Below, one piece after another: positions 26,528 to 34,500 of a stretch of DNA of 64,000 nt; the first letter of the stretch is position 1; the number at the start of each line of letters is the position of its first letter. A program made the translations under genes and the position numbers. The notes under the pieces were generated by a model. It made no database searches and had not been told where the DNA came from. It was given only the letters and a program-made list of their open reading frames with translations. The DNA is taken from NCBI GenBank assembly GCA_035325705.1, contig DAOKZI010000001.1, positions 558,001 to 622,000 on the forward strand, given 5' to 3'. Origin of the DNA: Ga0077536 sp035325705. GTDB lineage: Bacteria; Pseudomonadota; Gammaproteobacteria; Ga0077536.

Positions 26528-26794
26528 CTATCCGAAGAACGCTCCCCATTTGTCTTCTTCCATCACTTTTACGAGTGCGGCAATACGCTTCGCGACGCTG
26601 ACGTCCGGATCGTAGGGGTGCCACTTCAAATCTCGACGCATCCAGTACAGTTGCCACGTGCGACGCGATTTCCAGTATCGAAAGCGGGCGACGCCCATCT
26701 TGGTCGTCTTTTTAGGATCATTCCAGGCTGGCCGCTCTTCCCAGAGCGTGACCGCGTTTCCTTTGACTTCGCAAGGGTATTGGATCCCGTGCAT
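26528..26794 (-). CDS. DUF3024 domain protein
   Basis: The 88-residue protein has GNAVTLWEERPAWNDPKKTT followed by VARFRYWKSRRTWQLYWMRR, DLKWHPYDP and a WGAFFG terminus. These are the hallmarks of DUF3024, a small domain common in mobile-element and integron-cassette cargo. The role is unknown. It lies just after (5 bases downstream of) the pRiA4b ORF-3-like gene on the same strand, which fits a cassette or two-gene unit pointing away from the intI relic at 28491. Confidence 0.75.
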   Translation of the reverse strand: MHGIQYPCEVKGNAVTLWEERPAWNDPKKTTKMGVARFRYWKSRRTWQLYWMRRDLKWHPYDPDVSVAKRIAALVKVMEEDKWGAFFG

Positions 26795-26799
26795 TGGAC

Positions 26800-27249
26800 T
26801 CAGAAACTGTACTGCCGAGGGTTTCGGCCACTCTTCGCTATCACGCGCGGATACCTTGCCCTCTTATTGAGCACGCCCGCTACGCTGGTGCATGTGATCT
26901 CGAACATCCAGCCATGCCCGAAATCGAACCAATAATAGAGCTTTTGCCCCTTTTCCAGAGGAAATATTGTCGATAGGGCAATGTCGTCATACGAACCGGG
27001 GTCCTCGGGAGTGGCCCCCTCTCCGATTTCCGCTACGCGCTTGTTCCAGCGCGTTCCTATGTAGAACTCATACATGTGGTCGTCATCGAAATTGATGACT
27101 TCTTGGATCGTGCAATGGACGTCGTAGAGCGTATAGCCGTCGAGCATCTCTATGACTCTAATCCACTCGCGGTCGGTCGCTCGCCGCCCGGTCAATTTGA
27201 CTTTTAATGTGTAGACCTTCGCTTCCGCTTTAGGGATTTCGGCGTTCAT
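26800..27249 (-). CDS. plasmid pRiA4b ORF-3 family protein
   Basis: The 149-residue product has the family pattern YTLKVKLTGRRATDREWIRV, LYDVHCTIQEVINFDDDHMYEF and KLYYWFDFGHGWMFEITC. It is a beta-grasp-like domain of unknown activity, often carried on plasmids and transposons. It lies in the minus-strand array next to a relic integron integrase, and its base composition is less GC-rich than the flanking chromosome. This supports acquisition as mobile cargo. Confidence 0.83.
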   Translation of the reverse strand: MNAEIPKAEAKVYTLKVKLTGRRATDREWIRVIEMLDGYTLYDVHCTIQEVINFDDDHMYEFYIGTRWNKRVAEIGEGATPEDPGSYDDIALSTIFPLEKGQKLYYWFDFGHGWMFEITCTSVAGVLNKRARYPRVIAKSGRNPRQYSF

Positions 27250-27357
27250 AGCTGAGAACTAAGTTTTCTGCGGACGGGGCCGTTGGGGCCATGAATATCC
27301 GGTCGTAATGCCATGAGTAAATGCCATTCGGATCTACTGCCTTAATTCTGCGTCGTG

Positions 27358-27564
27358 CTAGTTCCAGACGCCAGATGGTTCACCGTTGGCAGTTTCCAAG
27401 AGTAGCGCCTTCGTTGGTCCGTCGATTCGATCAGAGGGGATGTGTGCCAGTACATGTTGGGCAAACGCGGGCAAACCAGTAAGCATGGCAGAGATTCTGA
27501 TGGTGCAGCCCGATTCCGCGCGAAGCCCGAACCACTTCATCACAGACGCGTACTCGTGTGCCAC
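27358..27564 (-). CDS. small hypothetical protein, cassette candidate
   Basis: A GTG at 27564 opens 68 codons (SVMKWFGLRAESGCTIRISA, then TGLPAFAQHVLAHIPSD). It matches no family I recognise. It lies directly after an attC site on the array strand, as a cassette gene would. A frame shifted by one base upstream starts at an ATG at 27626 (MSETPSWIASPFEQSSS), so the original gene may have been longer and is now frameshifted. Existence as a functional gene is uncertain. Confidence 0.4.
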   Translation of the reverse strand: MAHEYASVMKWFGLRAESGCTIRISAMLTGLPAFAQHVLAHIPSDRIDGPTKALLLETANGEPSGVWN

Positions 27565-27629
27565 GACTCACCGGGACTCGACGATTGTTCGAAAGGCGAC
27601 GCTATCCATGAAGGCGTCTCGCTCATGAG

Positions 27630-27699
27630 GCCCAACGTACCGTTGAACGGCGCCGGAGCGCGCGGCGCCGACGCGTTCGCTCCAACGGCTGGTTAGCGC
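27630..27699 (-). repeat. integron attC site
   Basis: On the minus strand this 70-base palindrome begins GCGCTAACCAGCCGTTGGAG and ends CAACGGTACGTTGGGC. The 3' core GTTGGGC is a perfect GTTRRRY. The arms pair along their length with a few unpaired bases (CCGTTG against CAACGG, GGCGCC inside), as attC sites do. It follows a truncated antitoxin gene on the same strand. Confidence 0.7.
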
Positions 27700-27804
27700 T
27701 CAATGACTAATGGGCTCTGCTGTCAGCCTGACACCCAAGGCCTTTGCCACCTTTACGACCGTATCGAATCTCGGCTTCGCTCCCGGCGTAAGTGCCTTAT
27801 AGAG
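27700..27804 (-). pseudogene. HigA-like antitoxin C-terminal fragment
   Basis: The last ~34 codons of an addiction-module antidote protein remain: LYKALTPGAKPRFDTVVKVA followed by KALGVRLTAEPISH and a stop. This is the C-terminal end of the HTH-type antidotes that pair with HigB/HI1419-like toxins. No start or helix-turn-helix precedes it and no toxin gene is left. It ends where the attC begins, as a cassette gene would. Confidence 0.6.
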
Positions 27805-27845
27805 GGGAAGATATAGCGCCGGGGTCCAGGCTTCGCCATGGCTGT

Positions 27846-27961
27846 GACACCTGACGCGCGGTTAAGCCGCGCGCTCGCACCGGGGCGCGGTGGGTGGTCT
27901 ACCTGCCGCACCACAAGCGGTCCGGTGCGAGCACGTCAGCTTGAACTACATGTTAGAACGC
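27846..27961 (-). repeat. integron attC site, long form
   Basis: The minus strand reads TTCTAACATGTAGTTCAAGC at the left and GCGGCTTAACCGCGCGTCAGG at the right. GCTCGCACCGG and CCGGTGCGAGC form an 11-bp inner stem. GTTCAAGC against GCTTAAC gives the unpaired extrahelical base typical of attC. The 3' core is degenerate (GTCAGGT for GTTRRRY). It follows the lipoprotein gene on the same strand. Confidence 0.6.
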
Positions 27962-27979
27962 TTATACCGACGCCATTGT

Positions 27980-28342
27980 CTATTGCGCCTTCACGAAGAT
28001 GGCTTTGCCTTGAACAGTTTTGGCGTACCCACCAAAAACATCTATTTTGGTATTGTCAGTCGAGACGACGAGTACTCCATTGGCACCTAGCTTCGCAGCC
28101 TGCTTCTTTAGCTCTTCACTAGCAAAGTCCACAGAAGCCTGTTCGGTCAAGCCAGCATCGCTCGATGCGCTGATTAGGCCAATCACCTCGAACTCGGCTG
28201 GCGGCTCAAGATAGAGCTGGACTTGCGCCGACGCTATTGGCGCTCTCGTGACGCCTGTCACGATAGAAGACCCAGAAGCACACGCCGCGATCGTCAAAGC
28301 GGCGAGGGCGATAAGAGGGAGCCTGGCTCTCTGTACGTTCAT
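27980..28342 (-). CDS. small lipoprotein, first integron cassette
   Basis: The 120-residue product has a lipoprotein signal (LPLIALAALTIAAC) with the acylated Cys at the end of the lipobox. The mature part carries VQLYLEPPAEFEVIGLISAS, ASEELKKQAAKLGANGVLVV and GKAIFVKAQ. This pattern resembles YbjQ/DUF-type outer-membrane lipoproteins. The ATG at 28342 starts just inside the array from the attI-like core, as expected for the first cassette. An attC site follows it. Role unknown. Confidence 0.72.
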   Translation of the reverse strand: MNVQRARLPLIALAALTIAACASGSSIVTGVTRAPIASAQVQLYLEPPAEFEVIGLISASSDAGLTEQASVDFASEELKKQAAKLGANGVLVVSTDNTKIDVFGGYAKTVQGKAIFVKAQ

Positions 28343-28344
28343 AT

Positions 28345-28372
28345 GCCTTCTAACTTTGAGTTGGGCGACAAA
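28345..28372 (-). repeat. attI-like core next to intI
   Basis: The minus strand reads GTCGCCCAACTCAAAGTTAG, much like the end of attI1 (GTCGCCCTAAAACAAAGTTAG). The GTTAGAA core lies at 28348-28354, just before the first cassette gene and about 135 bases from the divergent integrase start. Confidence 0.5.
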
Positions 28373-28490
28373 CCTGTCGCAATATTTCAGCGCATTCGTG
28401 TCGCATAACACAGAGGCTAAGCTGCAAGATCCTGAAAAGACTATAGTCAGTGCCCGCTAATGCATCAATGAAGCCGGGGAGGATTGCGAC

Positions 28491-29145
28491 ATGGACGTCG
28501 CACCGAGGCCGCGCCTGTTCGACGCGGTGCGAACTGTGCTCAGGCGTCATCACTACAGCTTCAGGACCGAGAAGACTTATCTGTTCTGGATTCGGGACTT
28601 CATTCGTTTCAACGATCGCATTCACTCGCGGGAACTGGGGCCCGAAGCGGACGAGCGCTATCTCGGCTGGCTGGCGACCGAGCGTCGGGTGTCGGCGTCC
28701 ACGCGGAATCAGGCGCTGAGCGCGCTGCCGTTTCTTTATCAACGTGTGCTCGATATGGCGTTGCCGCGCTTGGAGGGCTATGTCCGAGCGAAGGCGTCGA
28801 GGCGTCTACCGACCGTGCTGACGTGCTAAGAGCGCGTGCAGTGTTTGCTCATCTCGATGCAACACTATTGTTCGTGGCGCATCTGCTGTATAGCGCGGGG
28901 CAGCGTCCGATGGAGGCCCTCCGCTTGCGCGTGAAGGACGTAGACTTCGCGGCACATGGACAGATATTGGTGCGGGACGGCAAGGGCGCGAAGGACCGCG
29001 TGACGATGCTGCCGAGGGCCGTGACGCCCTCGCTCGAGCTGCACTTGGCGCGCGTATGCAGCTTGCATGAGAGCGATGTCGCGCGCAGCTTCGGCGAAGT
29101 GTGGCGGCCTTTTGCGCCGGCGCGCAAATATCAGCGCGCGCCAGC
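28491..29145 (+). pseudogene. intI: integron integrase relic, frameshifted and truncated
   Basis: Codons 1-112 match the IntI N-terminal domain: LRRHHYSFRTEKTYLFWIRD, then FIRFNDRIHSRELG, SASTRNQALSALPFLYQ and ASRRLPTVLT. The frame then breaks near 28825. Similarity resumes one frame away with AVFAHLDATLLFVAHLLYSA, MEALRLRVKDVDF, GKGAKDRVTMLP and FGEVWRPFAPARKY. The first catalytic Arg and the Lys are still visible. Everything after ~29140 is missing, including the IntI-specific insertion, the HxxR pair and the Tyr nucleophile. The enzyme cannot be active. Orientation away from the cassettes is the standard integron layout. Confidence 0.85.
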
Positions 29146-29192
29146 AAAGCCCCGCCTCGACGCCCGCCCCGCCGCACCCCTACACTCGGCGC

Positions 29193-30002
29193 ATGACCGC
29201 CACGACCTACAGCGCGCCCGCGCCGCGGACGCTCGCGCTCACACAGCCGTTCGACTGGCTCGCCGCGGGCTGGCGGGATTTCAGGCGCGCACCGCTCATC
29301 GGTGCCGCGCACGGGCTCGCGCTCGCGGTGTTCGGTGGCCTGCTGTTGGCCCTCGCGCGCCATCACTTCTGGTTTCTCGCCGGCGCGTTTTCCGGCTTTC
29401 TGCTGATCGCGCCCGTGCTCGCCGTCGGGCTCTACGCGGTGAGCCGTGCCTTCGAGCGCGGCGAGCCCGTCAGCTTCGGGCTGATCTGGCGCACCTGGCT
29501 GAGCTGGCGCGGGCGCGAACACCACGACTGGCGGCTCGTGCGCTTCGGGCTCCTGCTCGCGCTGGCCGGCACCGGCTGGGTGCTGACCTCGGCTTCACTG
29601 ATTACGCTTTACGCCCCGGCGCCGATTGCAACGCCGCGCGATTTCATCGAGCACGTCGTGCTCGCGCGCGAGGGTCACTTGTTCGAAATTTGGCTCGCGC
29701 TCGGCGGCGTGCTCGCGGCCCCGGTCTTCGCGTCCAGCGTGATCACCTTGCCGCTCCTGCTCGATCGCCGCATCGGCGTGCTCGACGCAGTGCTCACGAG
29801 CTGGCGCGCCGTGCTCCTCAATCCCGCGCCGCTCGCGCTGTGGGCGGCCGTGATCATGGGCCTCACGCTGTGCGGTTTCCTGCCCGCGCTGCTGGGCCTC
29901 GCGGTGGTCGTGCCCTGGCTCGGCCACGCGAGCTGGCACGCCTACCGCGACACGGTGGACGCCTCGGCCTTCCCGCCGCGCGAGGCCGACCGCCCGGCAT
30001 GA
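29193..30002 (+). CDS. DUF2189 membrane protein
   Basis: The 269-residue inner-membrane protein has about six hydrophobic segments (for example HGLALAVFGGLLLALARHHF and LIAPVLAVGLYAVSRAFERG). The N-terminal PFDWLAAGWRDFRRAPLIGA and the late VVVPWLGHASWHAYRDTV are typical of DUF2189. It may be an electron-transport-associated membrane protein in proteobacteria, but no activity is proven. The ATG at 29193 begins the homology; the open frame upstream is the intI relic. It overlaps the DUF2788 gene by ATGA. Confidence 0.88.
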   Translation: MTATTYSAPAPRTLALTQPFDWLAAGWRDFRRAPLIGAAHGLALAVFGGLLLALARHHFWFLAGAFSGFLLIAPVLAVGLYAVSRAFERGEPVSFGLIWRTWLSWRGREHHDWRLVRFGLLLALAGTGWVLTSASLITLYAPAPIATPRDFIEHVVLAREGHLFEIWLALGGVLAAPVFASSVITLPLLLDRRIGVLDAVLTSWRAVLLNPAPLALWAAVIMGLTLCGFLPALLGLAVVVPWLGHASWHAYRDTVDASAFPPREADRPA

Positions 30003-30220
30003 ACGGCACGATCCTCGGCTACACCGAGCAGGAGATCGCGCGCTTCGGCCTCACGTTCGGCCTCGCCGCGTTCATGCTCTACATGCTGTTCATCATCGGT
30101 CAGCTCGCATGGGAGTCCAAGGCCGGCAAGTTCGGCACCTTCGTGCTCTTCCTCGGTCTCGCCTTCGGCATGGTCGGCTTCGTCGCCAAGTACATCATCC
30201 AATGGCTCATCGAAAGGTGA
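29999..30220 (+). CDS. DUF2788 membrane protein
   Basis: The 73-residue protein has two transmembrane helices: LTFGLAAFMLYMLFIIGQLA and FGTFVLFLGLAFGMVGFVAK. WESKAGKFGT in the loop and YIIQWLIER at the end match DUF2788, a small family found across beta- and gammaproteobacteria. It starts within the stop of the DUF2189 gene, so the two are co-translated. Function unknown; a structural role in a membrane complex is plausible. Confidence 0.88.
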   Translation: MNGTILGYTEQEIARFGLTFGLAAFMLYMLFIIGQLAWESKAGKFGTFVLFLGLAFGMVGFVAKYIIQWLIER

Positions 30221-30751
30221 GAATGGTGGCTTCGTTTTGGCATGAGTGAATCCAGGCACGGAGGACGCAGTGCTCGGACGAGAGTGAAAGACAGCGCGGC
30301 GCTCGCTCTCCGTTGGGCTTCCTTCGTCGGCCAACGGTGATGAGGCGCGCGCATCACCCCGGTCATGAAAGAGACATAGTCTTCCAACGTGAACGGTGCT
30401 TTCGTAGCCCGGGTGGAGCGCGCAGCGCGTAACCCGGGATCCGCGCCCGCCGTCCTCTCATGCATTCGAGAAGATCCGGCGGTGCGCGCCGAGCATGGCC
30501 GAAAGCTCTTTGCGTATCGGGCATGCCCGATCCCGGGTTCCGCTACGCTGCACCCGGGCTACGAGAAATCACTCTCCGTTGGGCTTCCTTCGTCAGCCCA
30601 ACCTACGGCCGCCGCGGCCAGATTTAAGAACGCGCCACGACCGGCACGACTCACATGCGCGCCGCGCCCCTCCTCCGATCGGCGCCGCCATCGCGCATTC
30701 GAAGTGCTATAAGAAGCAACGGCACGACAAGGACGCATCAGGGAGGGGGCC
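30221..30751. repeat. 531-base gap filled with dispersed repeats
   Basis: Three elements fill the gap. At 30312-30336 is a degenerate copy of the GTTGGGCTTCCTTCGT family; at 30402-30565 is a long REP doublet like those at 20576 and 26247; at 30578-30607 is a good copy of the second family (GTTGGGCTTCCTTCGTCAGC). The last ~140 bases lead to the caspase gene, with AGGGAGG just before its ATG. No gene is seen. Confidence 0.7.
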
Positions 30752-31585
30752 ATGGCGAAACGGGCGCTGTGCATTGGGGTCAATGACTATCCCGGCACCG
30801 GCATGGATCTGCGCGGCTGCGTCAACGATGCGAAGGACTGGGCCGCCGCGCTGGAAGCGCGCGGCTACACGGTCACGCAGTTGCTCGATCGGCGCGCGAC
30901 GAAGGCCGCGATGACGGCCGCTTTCCGTCGGCTCGTGAAGAGCGCGCAGGGCGGCGACAGCCTGGTCATCACCTTCTCCGGCCACGGCACTTATCAGCCC
31001 GATACGGACAACGACGAGGCCGACGGCTACGACGAAGGCCTGTGCCCCTGGGATCTGACGACGCGCGGCGCGCTGACCGACGACGCGATCCGCACGCTGT
31101 TCGCGCCGCTCCACCGCGAAGCCAGACTCGTGCTGATCAGCGATAGCTGTCATTCGGGCACGGCCACGCGCGCGGCGCCGGCCGATGCGGACGCCGAGGG
31201 CCCGCGCCCGCGTTTCATGCCGATGGGCAACTGGCTGCCGGAGGCCGCGCTGCCGCGCACGCACGGCGGTCGCGCCGCACGCGTCGTGACGCCGCCCGGT
31301 GAGCTGTCGGCTTTCAAGGGCGCCGTCGCCGGCCGCCCTCAAGATCTGCTGCTCGCCGGCTGTCGCGAAGGCCCCAACAACTACAGCTACGACGCGAGCT
31401 TCCGCGGCCGGCCCAACGGTGCCTTCACGTATTACGCGCTGAAGACCTTGAAGGCGCTGCCCGCGAGCGCGAGCTATGCGGACTGGCACCGCCAGATCTG
31501 CGAGCACCTGCCCTCGGCGAGCTTCCCGCAGAGCCCGCAGCTCGTCGGCAGCGCGGCGGTGAAGAAGCGCAAGGTGCTCGCATGA
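30752..31585 (+). CDS. caspase-family (C14) peptidase
   Basis: The 277-residue metacaspase-like protein has its catalytic His in TFSGHGTY (H78) and its catalytic Cys in LISDSCHSGT (C133). The start MAKRALCIGVNDYPG and the acidic DNDEADGYDEGLCPWD loop are the usual p20 features. No signal or membrane segment is seen, so it should work in the cytosol. Homologues cleave after Arg/Lys or Asp and often serve in programmed cell death or defence modules. It overlaps the CHAT gene by four bases (ATGA), making an operon of protease, protease and unknown. Confidence 0.93.
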   Translation: MAKRALCIGVNDYPGTGMDLRGCVNDAKDWAAALEARGYTVTQLLDRRATKAAMTAAFRRLVKSAQGGDSLVITFSGHGTYQPDTDNDEADGYDEGLCPWDLTTRGALTDDAIRTLFAPLHREARLVLISDSCHSGTATRAAPADADAEGPRPRFMPMGNWLPEAALPRTHGGRAARVVTPPGELSAFKGAVAGRPQDLLLAGCREGPNNYSYDASFRGRPNGAFTYYALKTLKALPASASYADWHRQICEHLPSASFPQSPQLVGSAAVKKRKVLA

Positions 31586-34500
31586 GCGAGACGCTCCGCC
31601 GCCTGCGCGGCCAGCCGCGCGCTGCGCCGGCGCATCCTTGGCTCGCACAGATCGCGAGCAGCCATCCCGGCCTGCGGCACGAAGCGCTGGTCGCGAGCGG
31701 CGCGCGCGACGCGACGACGGCAATCACGGTGCGCGACGACGACGTCGTGCGCGTCGAGCTCGAAAACGGTTTCGTGCTGTGGACGCGCGCGGACGATCTG
31801 CTGCGCGAGCACGGCCAGCGCGCGACCGCGCGCGACGGCAGCGAGGTGTGGGCCGTCGACAGCCTGCTCGCACCCGCCGGCACCGTCGTGCCGGCCGAGC
31901 GCGGCGCCGTCGCGATCGCGATCCGAACGCTCGAGTTCTTCGGCTACGACCTCACCGCGCGCAGCGCGAAGGCGCTGTGCCAGGCCGTCGAGGAACGGAC
32001 CTTCGCGAAGAGCGGGATCGCGGGCGAAGGACTCCATCGCTGTTCACTGACCCAATTGACGGCGCCGCTAGTGCCCGTCACCACCGTGCCGGCCGGCGAC
32101 GCGCCGGTGCTCGTCCTCATCCACGGCACCTTCTCCAGCCTCGCCGGCGGCTTCGGCGCGCTGTGGGCGCACGACAACCCGGAGGCGGCCGCGGTGCGCG
32201 CGAGCCTCGCGCAGCAGTATGGCGATCGCGTCTACGCCTACGAGCACCGCACGCTGACCGCGAGCCCGATCGAGAACGCGGCGGCGCTCGCCGCGGTCCT
32301 GCCGACCGGCACGCCGATCCATCTCCTCACGCATTCGCGCGGCGGGCTGATCGGCGAGCTGCTGTGTCTCGGCGCCGTCGAGGGCGCCGCGGACATTCTC
32401 GACGAGGCGACGCTGGAGAAGCTCTTCGGCGAAGATCGCAGCATCGCCCCGCAGCTCGGCCTGCCGCCGCTGGCCAAGGAAGACGAGCGCGCGCGGCGCG
32501 AGGCCTATGCGCGCGATCGCGCGGCGCTCGCGTCCCTGCTCGCGCGGCGCCTCGAGATCCGGCGCTTCGTGCGCGTCGCGGCGCCGGCGCGCGGCACCAC
32601 ACTCGCGAGCGGGCGGCTCGATCGCTGGCTGTCGGTGCTGAACGATCTGAGCAGCCGGCTGCTGCCGCTGCCGCTGTTCGACGACGCGATGGACTTCGTC
32701 TTCGCCGTGGTCAAGGAGCGCACCGATCCGCGCACGTTGCCGGGACTCGAAGCGATGATGCCGGGCTCGGCGCTGACGCGGCTGCTGAACAATCCCGCGC
32801 TCGTCGCCGATGCCGATCTGAGCGCGATCGGTGGGGACATCGAAGGCGAGACGCTGTGGCAGCGCTTCAAGGTGCTGATGGCGGACTGGTTCTACGGTGC
32901 CGAGCACGATCTCGTCGTCAACACCTCGTCGATGACGGGCGGCCTCGCGCGCAAGCCCGGGCAGGCGCGCTGGCTCTGCGATCGGGGCCCGGACGTCGAT
33001 CATTTCCACTACTTCAGGAACGCGCGCAGCCTGCGCTGGCTGCATGCGGGGCTCACGCGCCGCGACGGCGATGCCGCGGGCTACGCGCCGATCGCCGAAG
33101 CGCCGAGCGCCGAGCCGAAATGGCGCGCCGCCGTCGCCCGCAGCCGCGCGCCGGACGAGCGGCGGCCGCTCGCGGTCGTGATCCCGGGCATGATGGGCAG
33201 CCACCTGCAGATCGCCCATCGCCACATCTGGCTGCACTACGCGGCGCTGATGAAGGGCGGCCTCGCCGATCTCGGCTGGGGCGCGACGGACGTCGATGCC
33301 TTTGCCGCGATCGACGACTTCTACGGCCCGCTGATCGAGTTCCTCGCGCGCACGCATCGCCTCGAAATCTTTCCCTACGACTGGCGCCAGTCCGTGCAGG
33401 AGAACGGACGCCGGCTCGTATGCTTGCTCGCTGAGGCGCTGCCGCGCGCCGAGCTCGAGCGGCAGGCGGTGCATCTCGTCGCGCATTCGATGGGCGGGCT
33501 CGTGGTGCGCGCGATGCTCGCGCAGCCGGCCGGCAGCGCGCTGTGGGATCGCATCGAGGCGCTGCCGAACAGCCGCTTCCTGATGCTCGGCACGCCGAAC
33601 CGCGGCTCGCTGGAGGCGATGCGCTGGCTGGTCGGTCTGAACCCGACGCAGGGCAAGCTCGCGCTGATCGACTTCGTGCACGACATCGACGAGATCATCG
33701 ACATCGTGCGCCGCTATCCCGGCGTGCTCGAGCTGCTGCCCTTCGGTGCCGACGATGCCGACTATGCCGATCCGCAGCTATGGAAGCAGTTGAAGCGCGA
33801 GCTCGGTGCGAGCTGGCCGCTCGCCGAGGCCACGGCGCTGCGCGATGCGCGCGCGACCTGGAAGCTGCTGACGGCGCAGGCCGTCGAGCCGGCGCTGATG
33901 CGCTACGTCGCGGGCTGCCAGCCGGCGACCGTCGCGGCCTACGAGGTGGTGACGGTCGATCCGCCGCTGCTGCCGCCGGTGAAGAAGCTCGCGTTCAAGG
34001 CGATCGGCGAAGGCGACGGCACCGTGACCTGGAAGTCGGGCCGCCTGCCCGAGGTGCCGACCTGGTACGTCGAGGACACCGCGCACGATAACCTCTGCAC
34101 GCAGACGCGCGCCTTCGTCGGCTATCTCGATCTGTTGATGACAGGCACGACGAACCGTCTGCCGGCCTCACCGCCGGCGACGCGTCGCGACGCCCGGGCC
34201 GACACCGAGCTGTTCCCGATGCCGCTGGACGCCGTGATCGACTACGTGCCGGATGCGCGCGAGGCGGCGCGCCTCGGCTTCGGCGGCGCGCGCCGACCGG
34301 CACGGGCGCCCGAGGCGGGGCCCGCGCAGACCATCGAAGTCGCCGTGCGACACGGCGATCTGAGCTACGCGCGCCATCCCGTCGTCGTCGGCCATTATCT
34401 CGGCGACACCATCGTCAGCGCCGAGCGCGTGCTCGATCGCCAACTGCAGCGGGCGCTGACGCGGCGGCTGGAGCTCGGCATCTATCCCGGCCGTCTCGGC

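Noticed and set aside
28484..30220. One 578-codon gene from the intI relic through DUF2788
   Set aside because: The frame crosses the DUF2189 gene out of register; only its first part (intI) and last part (DUF2788) match families, and each has its own explanation.
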